This document shows, one piece after another, positions 1 to 7,323 of a stretch of DNA of 8,208 bases. Numbering within the stretch: the first letter of the stretch is position 1; every line of letters begins with the position of its first letter. The position numbers and the translations under genes are program-made. The notes below the pieces were generated by a model, which ran no database searches, had not been told where the DNA came from, and was given only the letters and a program-made list of their open reading frames with translations. The DNA lies in the NCBI GenBank assembly GCA_017631775.1, contig JAGBSQ010000044.1, positions 1 to 8,208 of the forward strand, in the 5' to 3' direction. The DNA is from Clostridia bacterium (GTDB taxonomy: Bacteria > Bacillota_A > Clostridia > Oscillospirales > CAG-272).

Positions 1-3000
1 AAAAGCTTCAAAAGAGAGCACTTGTATGGCTCTTGACACTTGCAATGCTTGTTCCCATGCTCACCACCGCCATCGGTCCCGCGTTCGCGGCAACCACCAG
101 CGGCTACATTGGCAACATGGATATGAGCCTGACCAGAAACCTCATTGCCCCTGCCGAAGAGGCGATGATCAATTTGGAAAACGGCGGCGGCATTCGTTTT
201 GCTACCAACATCAACCTCGAAAAATATGCGGCACTCAAAAAGTTCTGCAAGGATAGAAGAATAAAGGGCGTTTCCGTTGGTACGCTCATCGCGCCCCTTG
301 ATTACGTTCTTGAGGTAGGCGAGTTTAGCACCATGGCGCTCGGCTTCCTCGATTACAAGACCCCTTACCTTGATATCAAGGCAAACTCCGAAGCCTTTTA
401 TGAGGGCGAAAAGGTGGTTAAGGAAGGATACGACGAGCAGTTCGTAGCATCCATCGTTAACATCAAGCTTGAAAACCGCGACCGTAAGTTTGTTGCCATC
501 GGTTACGTTCAACTCGCTCTGCTCAGCGGCGATCTTTACACCATTTACAGCTACGACAACCAAGATATGGATCTGGTTGCAAAGTATGCCACATCTGTGG
601 CAGAGGTGGCCGAAAAGGAACTCCAAAAGGATACTTGGAGTGAAGAAGAGCGCGCAAAGCTTGATGATCTTGCAACTGTAGAACCTCAAGTTCTTGTTAC
701 CGGTAGCGAGGAAGTTACCGATTTCCGTTACACGCGCAGTCAAGCATACTTTACCTACGTTAAGGATGGCGTTACCTTCTACAACCGCATCTCCTACAAC
801 GGTGCCAACGGTTGGAGATTGCAATCCAACACCAAGAACTACAACAACTTTAAGGATATTGGCGCAGGTCAATCGCTCGCTATGTACATGGACGAAGGCT
901 TCCACGATGTTGAAATGCCTCTTACCGTTACCCAAAAGGACGGCGAAATTATTGTTACCGCAAAGGGAACAGACTCTAGCGCGCAGATCGTTTTGGACAC
1001 CTTCTCGCTTGATTTCTGCGGAGCGGATAACGTATCTCTTTACAACGTCAACGGCATGACCGTAGCTTCCAACGGTGAGGTTACCTTGACGGGTAAGATG
1101 AATGCGACCGATGCCGTTTACGGTGGCGGCGAACGTTATGACGATGCCAACAAGCGCGGCAAAACGCTCAGCCTCTACATTTCCGACTCCTATGACACCA
1201 GAGATCTCAAGGGATCTTATGTTGCAATTCCTTTGTTTAGCACCTCTCGCGGCGGCGGTATGTTCATCAACCGTTACGAGCCTATGAAGATCACTTTCCC
1301 TGCAAAGAACGAGGTCGGCAACTGGACCGTAACGCTTAAGACCGAGGTTTTGGATTGCTACTTCTACGCTACCGGCAGAATTTCCGACGTGCTGCAGGCA
1401 TACACCGATATGACCGGACACGCATCTCTCCCCGAGGAGTGGGCGCAAGGTTACATCGTTTGCCGCTTCCAACCCGACTTTACCAGCCTTGGCGGTCTTA
1501 CCGGCGAGGGCAACGGTGTTACTTGGTATTACAACGTAACCGATATTCCCAACTACGGCAACTACACCTACAGCGCACTCCTTAAGGCCAACGGAAACAA
1601 CATCACCACCCTCAAAAACGGTGAAAAGCTCGTTAGCTGGGAAGGCAGCGAGGAATATTACGTTTACACCGTAAACGGTTCGGGATATATTCTGCAAAGC
1701 ATTAAAAACCCCCAAGACAAATACACCAACGTTACCAAGCTGCCCAACTACAGTGAGTGCTACCTCGGCAGCAGCGCAAGAGAAGAGAAAAAACTCGCGC
1801 CCGATTCAGTTCTCCCTCACAAAAAAGCGGTTGGCATTGGCAAAACAGTCTACTACCACTACATTGTAGAGGATTCTACCCAAGACTATAACTACAACGG
1901 CATTTACAACGAGCGCTACTTCCTGCGCACAAGCACCAAGGGCGGTACCGCAGGTGCCGGCGTTACCTATATCGTTGAAAGCCTTATCGAAGCGGGCATG
2001 ACCCCCACCGGTGTTATTTTGGAGGGTGTCAGCTGGTATAATATGGTTAAGGATGCCACCCAATGGGTCAAGCTCAAGAGCTTTGTTGAGTATCTTGATT
2101 CCATGAACATCAAGACCCTTGTATATTCCTACATGGGATACTTGACCGGCGCGGCTATGAGTGACAAGTACAAGAGCGAATACATGCTCACGGTTAATAT
2201 TTACGAGTATGATACCGCAACCGGTGAGATTGGCGACAGAAAGACCACCACTACTCAAATTCCCAAAACCGACAAGACCGACAACCCCGATACCGCAAGT
2301 GACGGTACACAAACCTATTTGGATATCACCAACCCCGATGCGGTCAAGTGGTACGTAGACGTTATTTGGGATGAAATGATGGAGCTTGGCATTGACGGTG
2401 TTAAGATCGACTTCTGCGAATCTCTCCCCAACGAGGGCTACTACACCAACATGAAGGTTGGCGGTAGCGGCTACCTCACCTACAACTGGTACGATCCTAC
2501 CATCTTCGAGAGCACCGAAGTCCACCATGCATACCCCTCCTACTTTGTTTCCATGTTCTATAAGGCTATGGAAGAAAAGGCGGCAGCACGCGACGGTGAC
2601 ACAGGCTTTGTTGTTCTCACCCGTGGCGGCGGCATTGGCGCACAGCGTAACCCCTATTTGTGGGCAGGCGACCAAACCCGTAGGTTTACCAACCTTACCA
2701 CACAGCTTGCAGCCGTTATCAACTCCGGTATTTCCGGCATTCCCTTTATGACCTACGATATGGCGGGCTATGCTTACTACGGCACCACCTACCACTTCTA
2801 CGGCGGCCAACCCCAAAAGCTTGCCGAGGCGAACGGCAACTATACCCTCAAGGATCTGCGTGCGGCAGAGGAATACGAATCCGAAATTTTTGTACGCGCA
2901 TTGCAATACACAACCTTTGGCAATTTGATTCAAACCCACGGTGACGTTCGTCACGTTTATCAAATGACCGACGAGGCGCAAGAGCTTGCGGCACTTTACA

Positions 3001-3440
3001 CCGCTTTGCACGAGGAGCTTGCCGACTATCTGCAAAAGCTTTCTCAAATCGCGTGTGACACCGGCATACCGATGATCCGTCACATGATCCTTGAGTATCA
3101 AAACGATCAAAACGTAGCCGATCTGGATGACCAATTCATGTACGGTGACGCGTTGCTGGTCGCTCCCATTCTCACAAGCAACGTCAAAACCGTTGGCGGC
3201 AACCTTGTGCTTGACTATGCATCGGTTGTAACAAGAACCGTTTATCTGCCTGCCGGCGAATGGATCGATTTGAACTCCGGCGAGACCATCACCTCCACCG
3301 GTCAAACCATTACCGTAAATGCAAATCTTGCAAAAATCCCCGTATACCTCAACACCGCATCCGAATATGCAGAGGAGCTGCAAACCATCTTCACCGGAGA
3401 AACCTGGACCTCTATTAAGACACTTGCTAACGCACAGTAA
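1..3440 (+). CDS. Secreted GH31-family glycoside hydrolase, copy 1 (5' end outside window)
   Basis: Predicted exported retaining alpha-glycosidase of family GH31. The frame is open from base 3 to the TAA at 3438-3440, giving 1145 visible residues (numbered here from base 3). Residues 1-29 (KLQKRALVWLLTL...AFA) align with the signal peptide of the downstream paralogue, so the start lies just upstream of the window; the TTG at 33 and ATG at 45 fall inside the signal peptide. Cleavage is likely at AFA|ATTSGY. An accessory module (about 60-230) is followed by the GH31 beta-sandwich with VYGGGERY (about 372), then the barrel with GHASLPEEWAQGY, the GH31-like YLDITNPDAVKW, and KIDFCES carrying nucleophile Asp803 (2409-2411). 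LWAGDQTRR carries the likely acid/base Asp890 (2670-2672). RHMILEYQND and YLPAGEWIDL mark the C-terminal part. Compared with copy 2 it carries about 62 extra residues near 1557-1808. No wall anchor is visible. GH31 membership is firm; substrate (alpha-glucan, xyloside or other) is unknown. Confidence 0.93.
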   Translation, partial: KLQKRALVWLLTLAMLVPMLTTAIGPAFAATTSGYIGNMDMSLTRNLIAPAEEAMINLENGGGIRFATNINLEKYAALKKFCKDRRIKGVSVGTLIAPLDYVLEVGEFSTMALGFLDYKTPYLDIKANSEAFYEGEKVVKEGYDEQFVASIVNIKLENRDRKFVAIGYVQLALLSGDLYTIYSYDNQDMDLVAKYATSVAEVAEKELQKDTWSEEERAKLDDLATVEPQVLVTGSEEVTDFRYTRSQAYFTYVKDGVTFYNRISYNGANGWRLQSNTKNYNNFKDIGAGQSLAMYMDEGFHDVEMPLTVTQKDGEIIVTAKGTDSSAQIVLDTFSLDFCGADNVSLYNVNGMTVASNGEVTLTGKMNATDAVYGGGERYDDANKRGKTLSLYISDSYDTRDLKGSYVAIPLFSTSRGGGMFINRYEPMKITFPAKNEVGNWTVTLKTEVLDCYFYATGRISDVLQAYTDMTGHASLPEEWAQGYIVCRFQPDFTSLGGLTGEGNGVTWYYNVTDIPNYGNYTYSALLKANGNNITTLKNGEKLVSWEGSEEYYVYTVNGSGYILQSIKNPQDKYTNVTKLPNYSECYLGSSAREEKKLAPDSVLPHKKAVGIGKTVYYHYIVEDSTQDYNYNGIYNERYFLRTSTKGGTAGAGVTYIVESLIEAGMTPTGVILEGVSWYNMVKDATQWVKLKSFVEYLDSMNIKTLVYSYMGYLTGAAMSDKYKSEYMLTVNIYEYDTATGEIGDRKTTTTQIPKTDKTDNPDTASDGTQTYLDITNPDAVKWYVDVIWDEMMELGIDGVKIDFCESLPNEGYYTNMKVGGSGYLTYNWYDPTIFESTEVHHAYPSYFVSMFYKAMEEKAAARDGDTGFVVLTRGGGIGAQRNPYLWAGDQTRRFTNLTTQLAAVINSGISGIPFMTYDMAGYAYYGTTYHFYGGQPQKLAEANGNYTLKDLRAAEEYESEIFVRALQYTTFGNLIQTHGDVRHVYQMTDEAQELAALYTALHEELADYLQKLSQIACDTGIPMIRHMILEYQNDQNVADLDDQFMYGDALLVAPILTSNVKTVGGNLVLDYASVVTRTVYLPAGEWIDLNSGETITSTGQTITVNANLAKIPVYLNTASEYAEELQTIFTGETWTSIKTLANAQ
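1533..1751 (+). repeat. In-frame direct repeat flanking a 65-codon segment inside GH31 copy 1
   Basis: The 24-base stretch 1533-1556 (NVTDIPNY) recurs in the same reading frame at 1728-1751 (NVTKLPNY). The copies match at 19 of 24 bases by hand count and are offset by 195 bases, exactly 65 codons. Copy 2 has this motif only once (NVTDIPNY, just before 5012), followed by 22 residues to VLPHKK; in copy 1, 19 residues separate the second motif from VLPHKK. The repeat-bounded segment therefore accounts for essentially all the length difference between the two enzymes. It is rich in Tyr, Asn, Gly and Thr and looks beta-stranded. Confidence 0.7.
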
Positions 3441-3445
3441 TTTTT

Positions 3446-3451
3446 AGGAGA
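3446..3451 (+). promoter_or_regulatory. Ribosome binding site of GH31 copy 2
   Basis: AGGAGA lies 6 bases before the ATG at 3458. It fixes that ATG as the start and lies directly after the stop of copy 1, in a 17-base gap too short for a separate promoter. This supports translation of both hydrolases from one transcript. Confidence 0.85.
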
Positions 3452-3457
3452 ACCTTT

Positions 3458-6400
3458 ATGAAAAAAAGAACAAGAAGAATGCTCTTGTGCCTTTTGACAC
3501 TTGCTTTGCTTCTTCCGTCTCTCGGTTCTGCCGTACTGCCGGCTATAGCCGCTACCACCAGCGGCTATATCGGCAATATGGACCCCGAGCTTGTAAAAAA
3601 GCTGATTGCCCCCGCAGAGCCCACCGTTAATTTAGAGAACTCGGGCGGCATTCGCTTTGCCACCGACATCAACCTTGAAAAGTACGCGGCGCTCAAACAG
3701 TTCTGCAAGGAAAGAAGAATCAAAGGTGTCACACTCGGCACGCTCATCGCGCCTCTTGAATACGTTCTCGAGGCAGGCGAGTTTAGCACCATGGCGCTTG
3801 GTTTTTTGAATTATAAGACCACACACATTGACGTTGTAGCCAACACCGAGCTGTTTTACGACGGCGAAAGGGTAGTTGCCGAAGGCTATGACGAGCAATT
3901 CGTTGCATCGATCGTCAACATCAAGCTTGAAAACCGCACACGCCAATTTGCGGCAATCGGTTACATTCAGCTTTTACTTTCGGGCAACGAGACCTTTACC
4001 ATTTACAGCTACGATAACCAAAATATGGCCTTGGTTGAGGCGGCTGCAACAAGCGTTGCCGAGGTTGCCCAAAAGGCTCTCGAAAAAGACACTTGGAACG
4101 AGGAAGAGCGAGCACAGCTTGCCGACCTTGCGGCCGAGGAACAAAAACTGAACATCAACACCGACGAGGTCAAGGACGTTCGCGTTAAGCGCAATCAGGT
4201 TTATTTCACCTACGTAAACGAGGGAAGAAGCTTTTACAACCGCATCACCTACGATGGCTCCAACGGTTGGAGATTGCAGACAAACACCCAAAGCTACAAT
4301 CATTTTAAAGACGTGGGCGCGGGCCAATCGCTCGCTCTCTACCTTGACGAGGGCTTCCACGATATCACCGTTCCCCTGACCGTTACCCAAAAGGATGGGG
4401 AACTGTGGATCGGCGCTCGCGGAACAGAGTCTGTCGCACAACTTGCGTACAACGATTTCTCGCTCGATTTCTGCGGCCCCGACGGCACCTCTCTTTATAA
4501 CGTCAACGGTGTTTCGCTTTCACAAAAGGGTGAGTATATTCTCACCGGCAAAATGAACGAGACCGACGCGGTCTATGGCGGCGGCGAGCGTTTTGACGCC
4601 TCCAACAATCGCGGCAAGACCATGAACCTTTACACCTCCGACTCTTACGATACAAGAGACGGCAAGGGAACCTACGTTGTTGTTCCGCTCTTTAGCACCT
4701 CTCGCGGCGGCGGCATGTTTATCAACCGCTACGAGCCAATGCAAATCTCCTTCCCTCAAAAGAACACGGCAGGGGAGTGGGAGTTGACCATTGGCACCGG
4801 TGTTTTAGACTGTTATTTCTATGCAACGGGTAATATTTCCGACGTTCTGCGCGCGTACGTAGACCTCACAGGTCACGCCACCCTCCCCGAGGAGTGGGCG
4901 CAGGGATACATTGTTTGCCGCTTCCAACCCGACTTTACCACACTTGAGGGTTTGACGGGTGAGAGCAACGGCGTAACCTGGTATTACAACGTCACCGATA
5001 TTCCCAATTATCAAAAGCATCAATATACCGTTACCGAAAACGGCTTTACCAGAACCGTAAATTTGACTGCCGATGCAGTGCTGCCCCACAAAAAGGCGCT
5101 CACACTCAACGGCATTGCGCAGTACCATTATATTATTGAAGACGGCACGCAGGACTTTAACTACAACGGCATTTACAACGAGCGTTACTTCCTGCGCACA
5201 AGTCCCAAGGGCGGCCAAGCCGGCGCAGGACTTATTCACATCGTCAACAGCCTCATTGAGGCAGGCATGAAGCCCACCGCCATTATTTTGGAGGGCATTA
5301 CCTGGTATAACATTGGCACCGACGGTGGCCAATGGGCAAATCTTTATAAGTTTATCAGCTACCTCAACGAGCAAGACATTAAAACCATCGCCTACACCGC
5401 ACTCGGCCACATGACCGGTGCCAAGATGGGCAAAAACTTTAAGGACGAATACGTGCTCATGGCCGATATGTACGTTTACGATGACGAAAACGGCATTGGC
5501 AAAAAAATTCAAAGCACCACCGCTATTCCCAAGAGTGATAAGACCGACAACCCCGACACGGTAAGTGACGGCAAGCAGACCTACATCGACATCACCCACC
5601 CCGATGCTATGAAATGGTATTTGAATACCGTTTGGGGAGAAATGATGAAGCTTGGCATTGACGGACTTAAGGTAGACTTTAGCGAGTCGCTTCCCAACGA
5701 AGGAGTATATCGCGACATTACCATCAACGGCACCAAGTATAGCAAGGTGTATATCAAGCTCCGTTGGCACGATCCCTCTATGTTTGAGGCAACCGAACCC
5801 CACCATGCATACGCGGCTTACTACGTTTCTGCAGTTAACAAATACATGAACGAAAAAGCGGATCTGCGCGAGGATGATGACGGATTTATCGTTTTGGCGC
5901 GTGGCGGCGGCATTGGCTTGCAGCGCAATCCTTATATGCTCGCAGGCGACCAAACCCGCAGATTCAAAAACCTTTCCACGCAGTTGGCGGCGCTGATCAA
6001 TTCGGGCATTTCCGGCATTTCCTTTGTCACCTACGATATGGGCGGCTATGCTTACTACGGCACCCCCTATCACTACTATGGCGGTCAAGTGCAAGAGCTT
6101 GACGAGAAAAACGGAAAGTTGACGCTGTTCGACTTCCAAGATGCCGAGGAGTATGAGTCCGAAATCTTTATTCGTTCCATGCAGTACACAATCTTCGGCT
6201 CCGTTGTCAAAACACACGGCGACGTTCGCCACGTTTATCAAATGACCGATGAGGTTCAAGAGCTTGCACCGCTTTACATGGCGTTGTACAATGAGCTTTT
6301 GGCGTATAGAAGAGAGCTTTCACAGATCGCGTGCGACACCGGCATGCCGCTGGTAAGACACATGATCCTTGAGTATCAAAACGACCCCAACGTGGCCGAC

Positions 6401-6718
6401 GTTGATGACCAATATATGTACGGCGATGCACTTTTGGTTGCCCCCATTCTCAACTGCAACACAAAAACGCAAAGCGGCAAACAGGTGCTCAATTATGCAT
6501 CGGTTGTTACAAGAACGGTTTATTTGCCTGCCGGCGAATGGATTGATTTGAACACGGGAGAGACCATCGTTTCTACCGGTCAAACGATCACCGTGAGTGC
6601 AAATCTTGCAAAGGTTCCCGTATATCTCAACACCGCAAGCGAGCATGCCGAGGCGTTGAAGACTGTTTTTGCAGGGGAAACCTGGAGCGCAATCAAGGCG
6701 CTTGCCAATGCAAAGTAA
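3458..6718 (+). CDS. Secreted GH31-family glycoside hydrolase, copy 2
   Basis: Complete 1086-residue paralogue of the preceding gene and probably cotranscribed with it. The ATG follows a good ribosome binding site. Residues 1-31 form a Sec signal peptide (MKKRTRR, a Leu-rich core, cleavage at AIA|ATTSGY). The accessory module covers about 62-228, with GGIRFATDI, GTLIAPLEY and FAAIGYIQL as landmarks. The GH31 beta-sandwich contains VYGGGERF at about 372. The barrel begins near GHATLPEEWAQGY (about 470). It holds KVDFSES with nucleophile Asp740 (5675-5677) and MLAGDQTRR with likely acid/base Asp831 (5948-5950). RHMILEYQND (about 967) and YLPAGEWIDL (about 1016) mark the C-terminal part. KxDFxE resembles the GH31 branch that includes alpha-xylosidases more than the WxDMNE of classical alpha-glucosidases, but this does not settle specificity. 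The Trp usually found three residues before the acid/base is Leu here. Most differences from copy 1 that I compared are synonymous or conservative, so both copies appear to be under selection. Confidence 0.95.
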   Translation: MKKRTRRMLLCLLTLALLLPSLGSAVLPAIAATTSGYIGNMDPELVKKLIAPAEPTVNLENSGGIRFATDINLEKYAALKQFCKERRIKGVTLGTLIAPLEYVLEAGEFSTMALGFLNYKTTHIDVVANTELFYDGERVVAEGYDEQFVASIVNIKLENRTRQFAAIGYIQLLLSGNETFTIYSYDNQNMALVEAAATSVAEVAQKALEKDTWNEEERAQLADLAAEEQKLNINTDEVKDVRVKRNQVYFTYVNEGRSFYNRITYDGSNGWRLQTNTQSYNHFKDVGAGQSLALYLDEGFHDITVPLTVTQKDGELWIGARGTESVAQLAYNDFSLDFCGPDGTSLYNVNGVSLSQKGEYILTGKMNETDAVYGGGERFDASNNRGKTMNLYTSDSYDTRDGKGTYVVVPLFSTSRGGGMFINRYEPMQISFPQKNTAGEWELTIGTGVLDCYFYATGNISDVLRAYVDLTGHATLPEEWAQGYIVCRFQPDFTTLEGLTGESNGVTWYYNVTDIPNYQKHQYTVTENGFTRTVNLTADAVLPHKKALTLNGIAQYHYIIEDGTQDFNYNGIYNERYFLRTSPKGGQAGAGLIHIVNSLIEAGMKPTAIILEGITWYNIGTDGGQWANLYKFISYLNEQDIKTIAYTALGHMTGAKMGKNFKDEYVLMADMYVYDDENGIGKKIQSTTAIPKSDKTDNPDTVSDGKQTYIDITHPDAMKWYLNTVWGEMMKLGIDGLKVDFSESLPNEGVYRDITINGTKYSKVYIKLRWHDPSMFEATEPHHAYAAYYVSAVNKYMNEKADLREDDDGFIVLARGGGIGLQRNPYMLAGDQTRRFKNLSTQLAALINSGISGISFVTYDMGGYAYYGTPYHYYGGQVQELDEKNGKLTLFDFQDAEEYESEIFIRSMQYTIFGSVVKTHGDVRHVYQMTDEVQELAPLYMALYNELLAYRRELSQIACDTGMPLVRHMILEYQNDPNVADVDDQYMYGDALLVAPILNCNTKTQSGKQVLNYASVVTRTVYLPAGEWIDLNTGETIVSTGQTITVSANLAKVPVYLNTASEHAEALKTVFAGETWSAIKALANAK

Positions 6719-6740
6719 GACATTGAAGCAATTTTAAAAA

Positions 6741-6746
6741 AAGGAG
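6741..6746 (+). promoter_or_regulatory. Ribosome binding site of the small lipoprotein gene
   Basis: AAGGAG lies 9 bases before the ATG at 6756, after an A-rich run. It is a strong match to the 16S anti-Shine-Dalgarno sequence and supports translation of this short gene. The 37-base gap after GH31 copy 2 contains no evident promoter. Confidence 0.85.
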
Positions 6747-6755
6747 AACGATCTT

Positions 6756-7031
6756 ATGAGTTCCAACAGCAAAAAATATATTGTTATGGTTTTGGTTGTT
6801 TGCGCGGTCATTGCGCTGACCTGTCTTTCCGCATGCAAGGATAACAAACAACCCGAAACAACAACTCCCAACGAAACGACTGCACAGGTAGAAACCACCA
6901 CCAAAGAGGAAATCACCACCCCCGAGGCAACCACTCCTGCGGAGACTACAACTCCTGCGCCCACCGAAACGGTGACCTTCCCCTCCGATGAGGACAACGA
7001 TCCCAAGCAAGAGGACGTTTTTGTTGATTAA
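6756..7031 (+). CDS. Small Thr/Glu/Pro-rich lipoprotein
   Basis: A 91-residue predicted lipoprotein. Residues 1-7 are polar and basic (MSSNSKK), residues 8-23 form a hydrophobic core, and LSAC at 24-27 is a classical lipobox placing the lipidated cysteine at 27. The rest (28-91) has no globular domain: it is a run of Thr-Thr-Pro-Glu type units (ETTTPNETT, EATTPAETTTP) ending in an acidic segment (PSDEDNDPKQEDVFVD). Such tails usually act as spacers that hold a binding or catalytic domain away from the membrane, but here the protein stops after the spacer. Reading through the TAA would add only 21 codons, so no hidden domain follows in frame. It is the last gene of the hydrolase operon. It could be a surface-exposed or glycosylated tail, or the remnant of a longer lipoprotein. 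Export and lipidation are well supported; function is unknown. Confidence 0.85.
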   Translation: MSSNSKKYIVMVLVVCAVIALTCLSACKDNKQPETTTPNETTAQVETTTKEEITTPEATTPAETTTPAPTETVTFPSDEDNDPKQEDVFVD

Positions 7032-7102
7032 TTCGAGCGGCGAATCTTGCGCGGAACAAATGTCACTCAGGTTCTAACTGAATTTAAAACAAATTAATAT
7101 AA

Positions 7103-7146
7103 GGAAGAAACCCACCGAAAATTTCGGTGGGTTTCTTCCGTTTTTT
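7103..7146 (+). terminator. Intrinsic terminator of the hydrolase operon
   Basis: Arms 7103-7120 and 7122-7139 are perfectly complementary over 18 bases, with a GC-rich middle (CCCACCG / CGGTGGG) and an A/T-rich tip that would open into the loop. A run of six T follows at 7141-7146. The T-run lies on the plus-strand side only, so it acts for the operon ending at 7031 and not for the opposing gene. Confidence 0.93.
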
Positions 7147-7190
7147 ATATGTGTTTTGGTTTTTGTTTGATTTCCCTTAAGATTTCACAC

Positions 7191-7260
7191 GTAGGCTGGG
7201 GTCTTGGTGGTGCTCAGTCGCTCGCGGCAGCAAGGCGCGACACATTGCGCGCGCCTCTAC
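7191..7260. other. GC-rich patch with weak hairpin potential
   Basis: This stretch is clearly richer in G and C than the T-rich and A/T-rich bases on both sides. GTCGC (7217-7221) can pair with GCGAC (7237-7241). The ends can pair imperfectly, GTAGGC (7191-7196) with GCCTCTAC (7253-7260). This could be a copy of a dispersed non-coding repeat or a decayed gene fragment. The pairings are short, so a structured element is only a possibility. Confidence 0.3.
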
Positions 7261-7323
7261 CGTCTATTTGTATCCAAACGAATTTATTTTATTATTTGTT
7301 GTTAGAGAGTTTTTGGGAAGGGG

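Larger units (their letters stand above)
3..6718 (+). repeat. Tandem gene duplication (two GH31 paralogues)
   Basis: The two coding regions align over their whole length, from the signal peptide to the last residues (ETWTSIKTLANAQ against ETWSAIKALANAK). DNA similarity is still visible in short blocks; for example, the bases around TTTAGCACCATGGCGCT at about 321-343 recur at about 3779-3801. Many third positions differ, so this is not a recent identical duplication or an assembly artefact. Each copy has its own signal peptide, so whole genes were duplicated. Confidence 0.9.

Noticed and set aside
26..256. Short plus-strand frame starting at ATG 26
   Set aside because: It is out of frame with the signal peptide of GH31 copy 1, is rich in His, Arg and Cys as shadow frames often are, and has no ribosome binding site.
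1806..3383. Long antisense open frame (525 codons) inside GH31 copy 1
   Set aside because: It is exactly codon-on-codon with the sense gene and stays open because the sense codons TTA, CTA and TCA are avoided there. Its translation shows no recognisable domain, and the sense frame has clear GH31 motifs.
4805..6259. Long antisense open frame (484 codons) inside GH31 copy 2
   Set aside because: Same codon-aligned antisense register as in copy 1, so it is explained by shared ancestry and codon bias. It has no supporting domain.
6895..6970. Thr-rich repeat in the lipoprotein considered as a DNA repeat array
   Set aside because: The DNA units are irregular in length and sequence. The repetition is at the level of amino-acid composition (Thr, Pro, Glu), typical of spacer segments.
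7032..7097. Possible stop-codon readthrough extension of the lipoprotein
   Set aside because: The frame after the TAA continues for only 21 codons before another TAA. The residues look unlike the Thr/Pro-rich tail and form no domain, and nothing suggests recoding.
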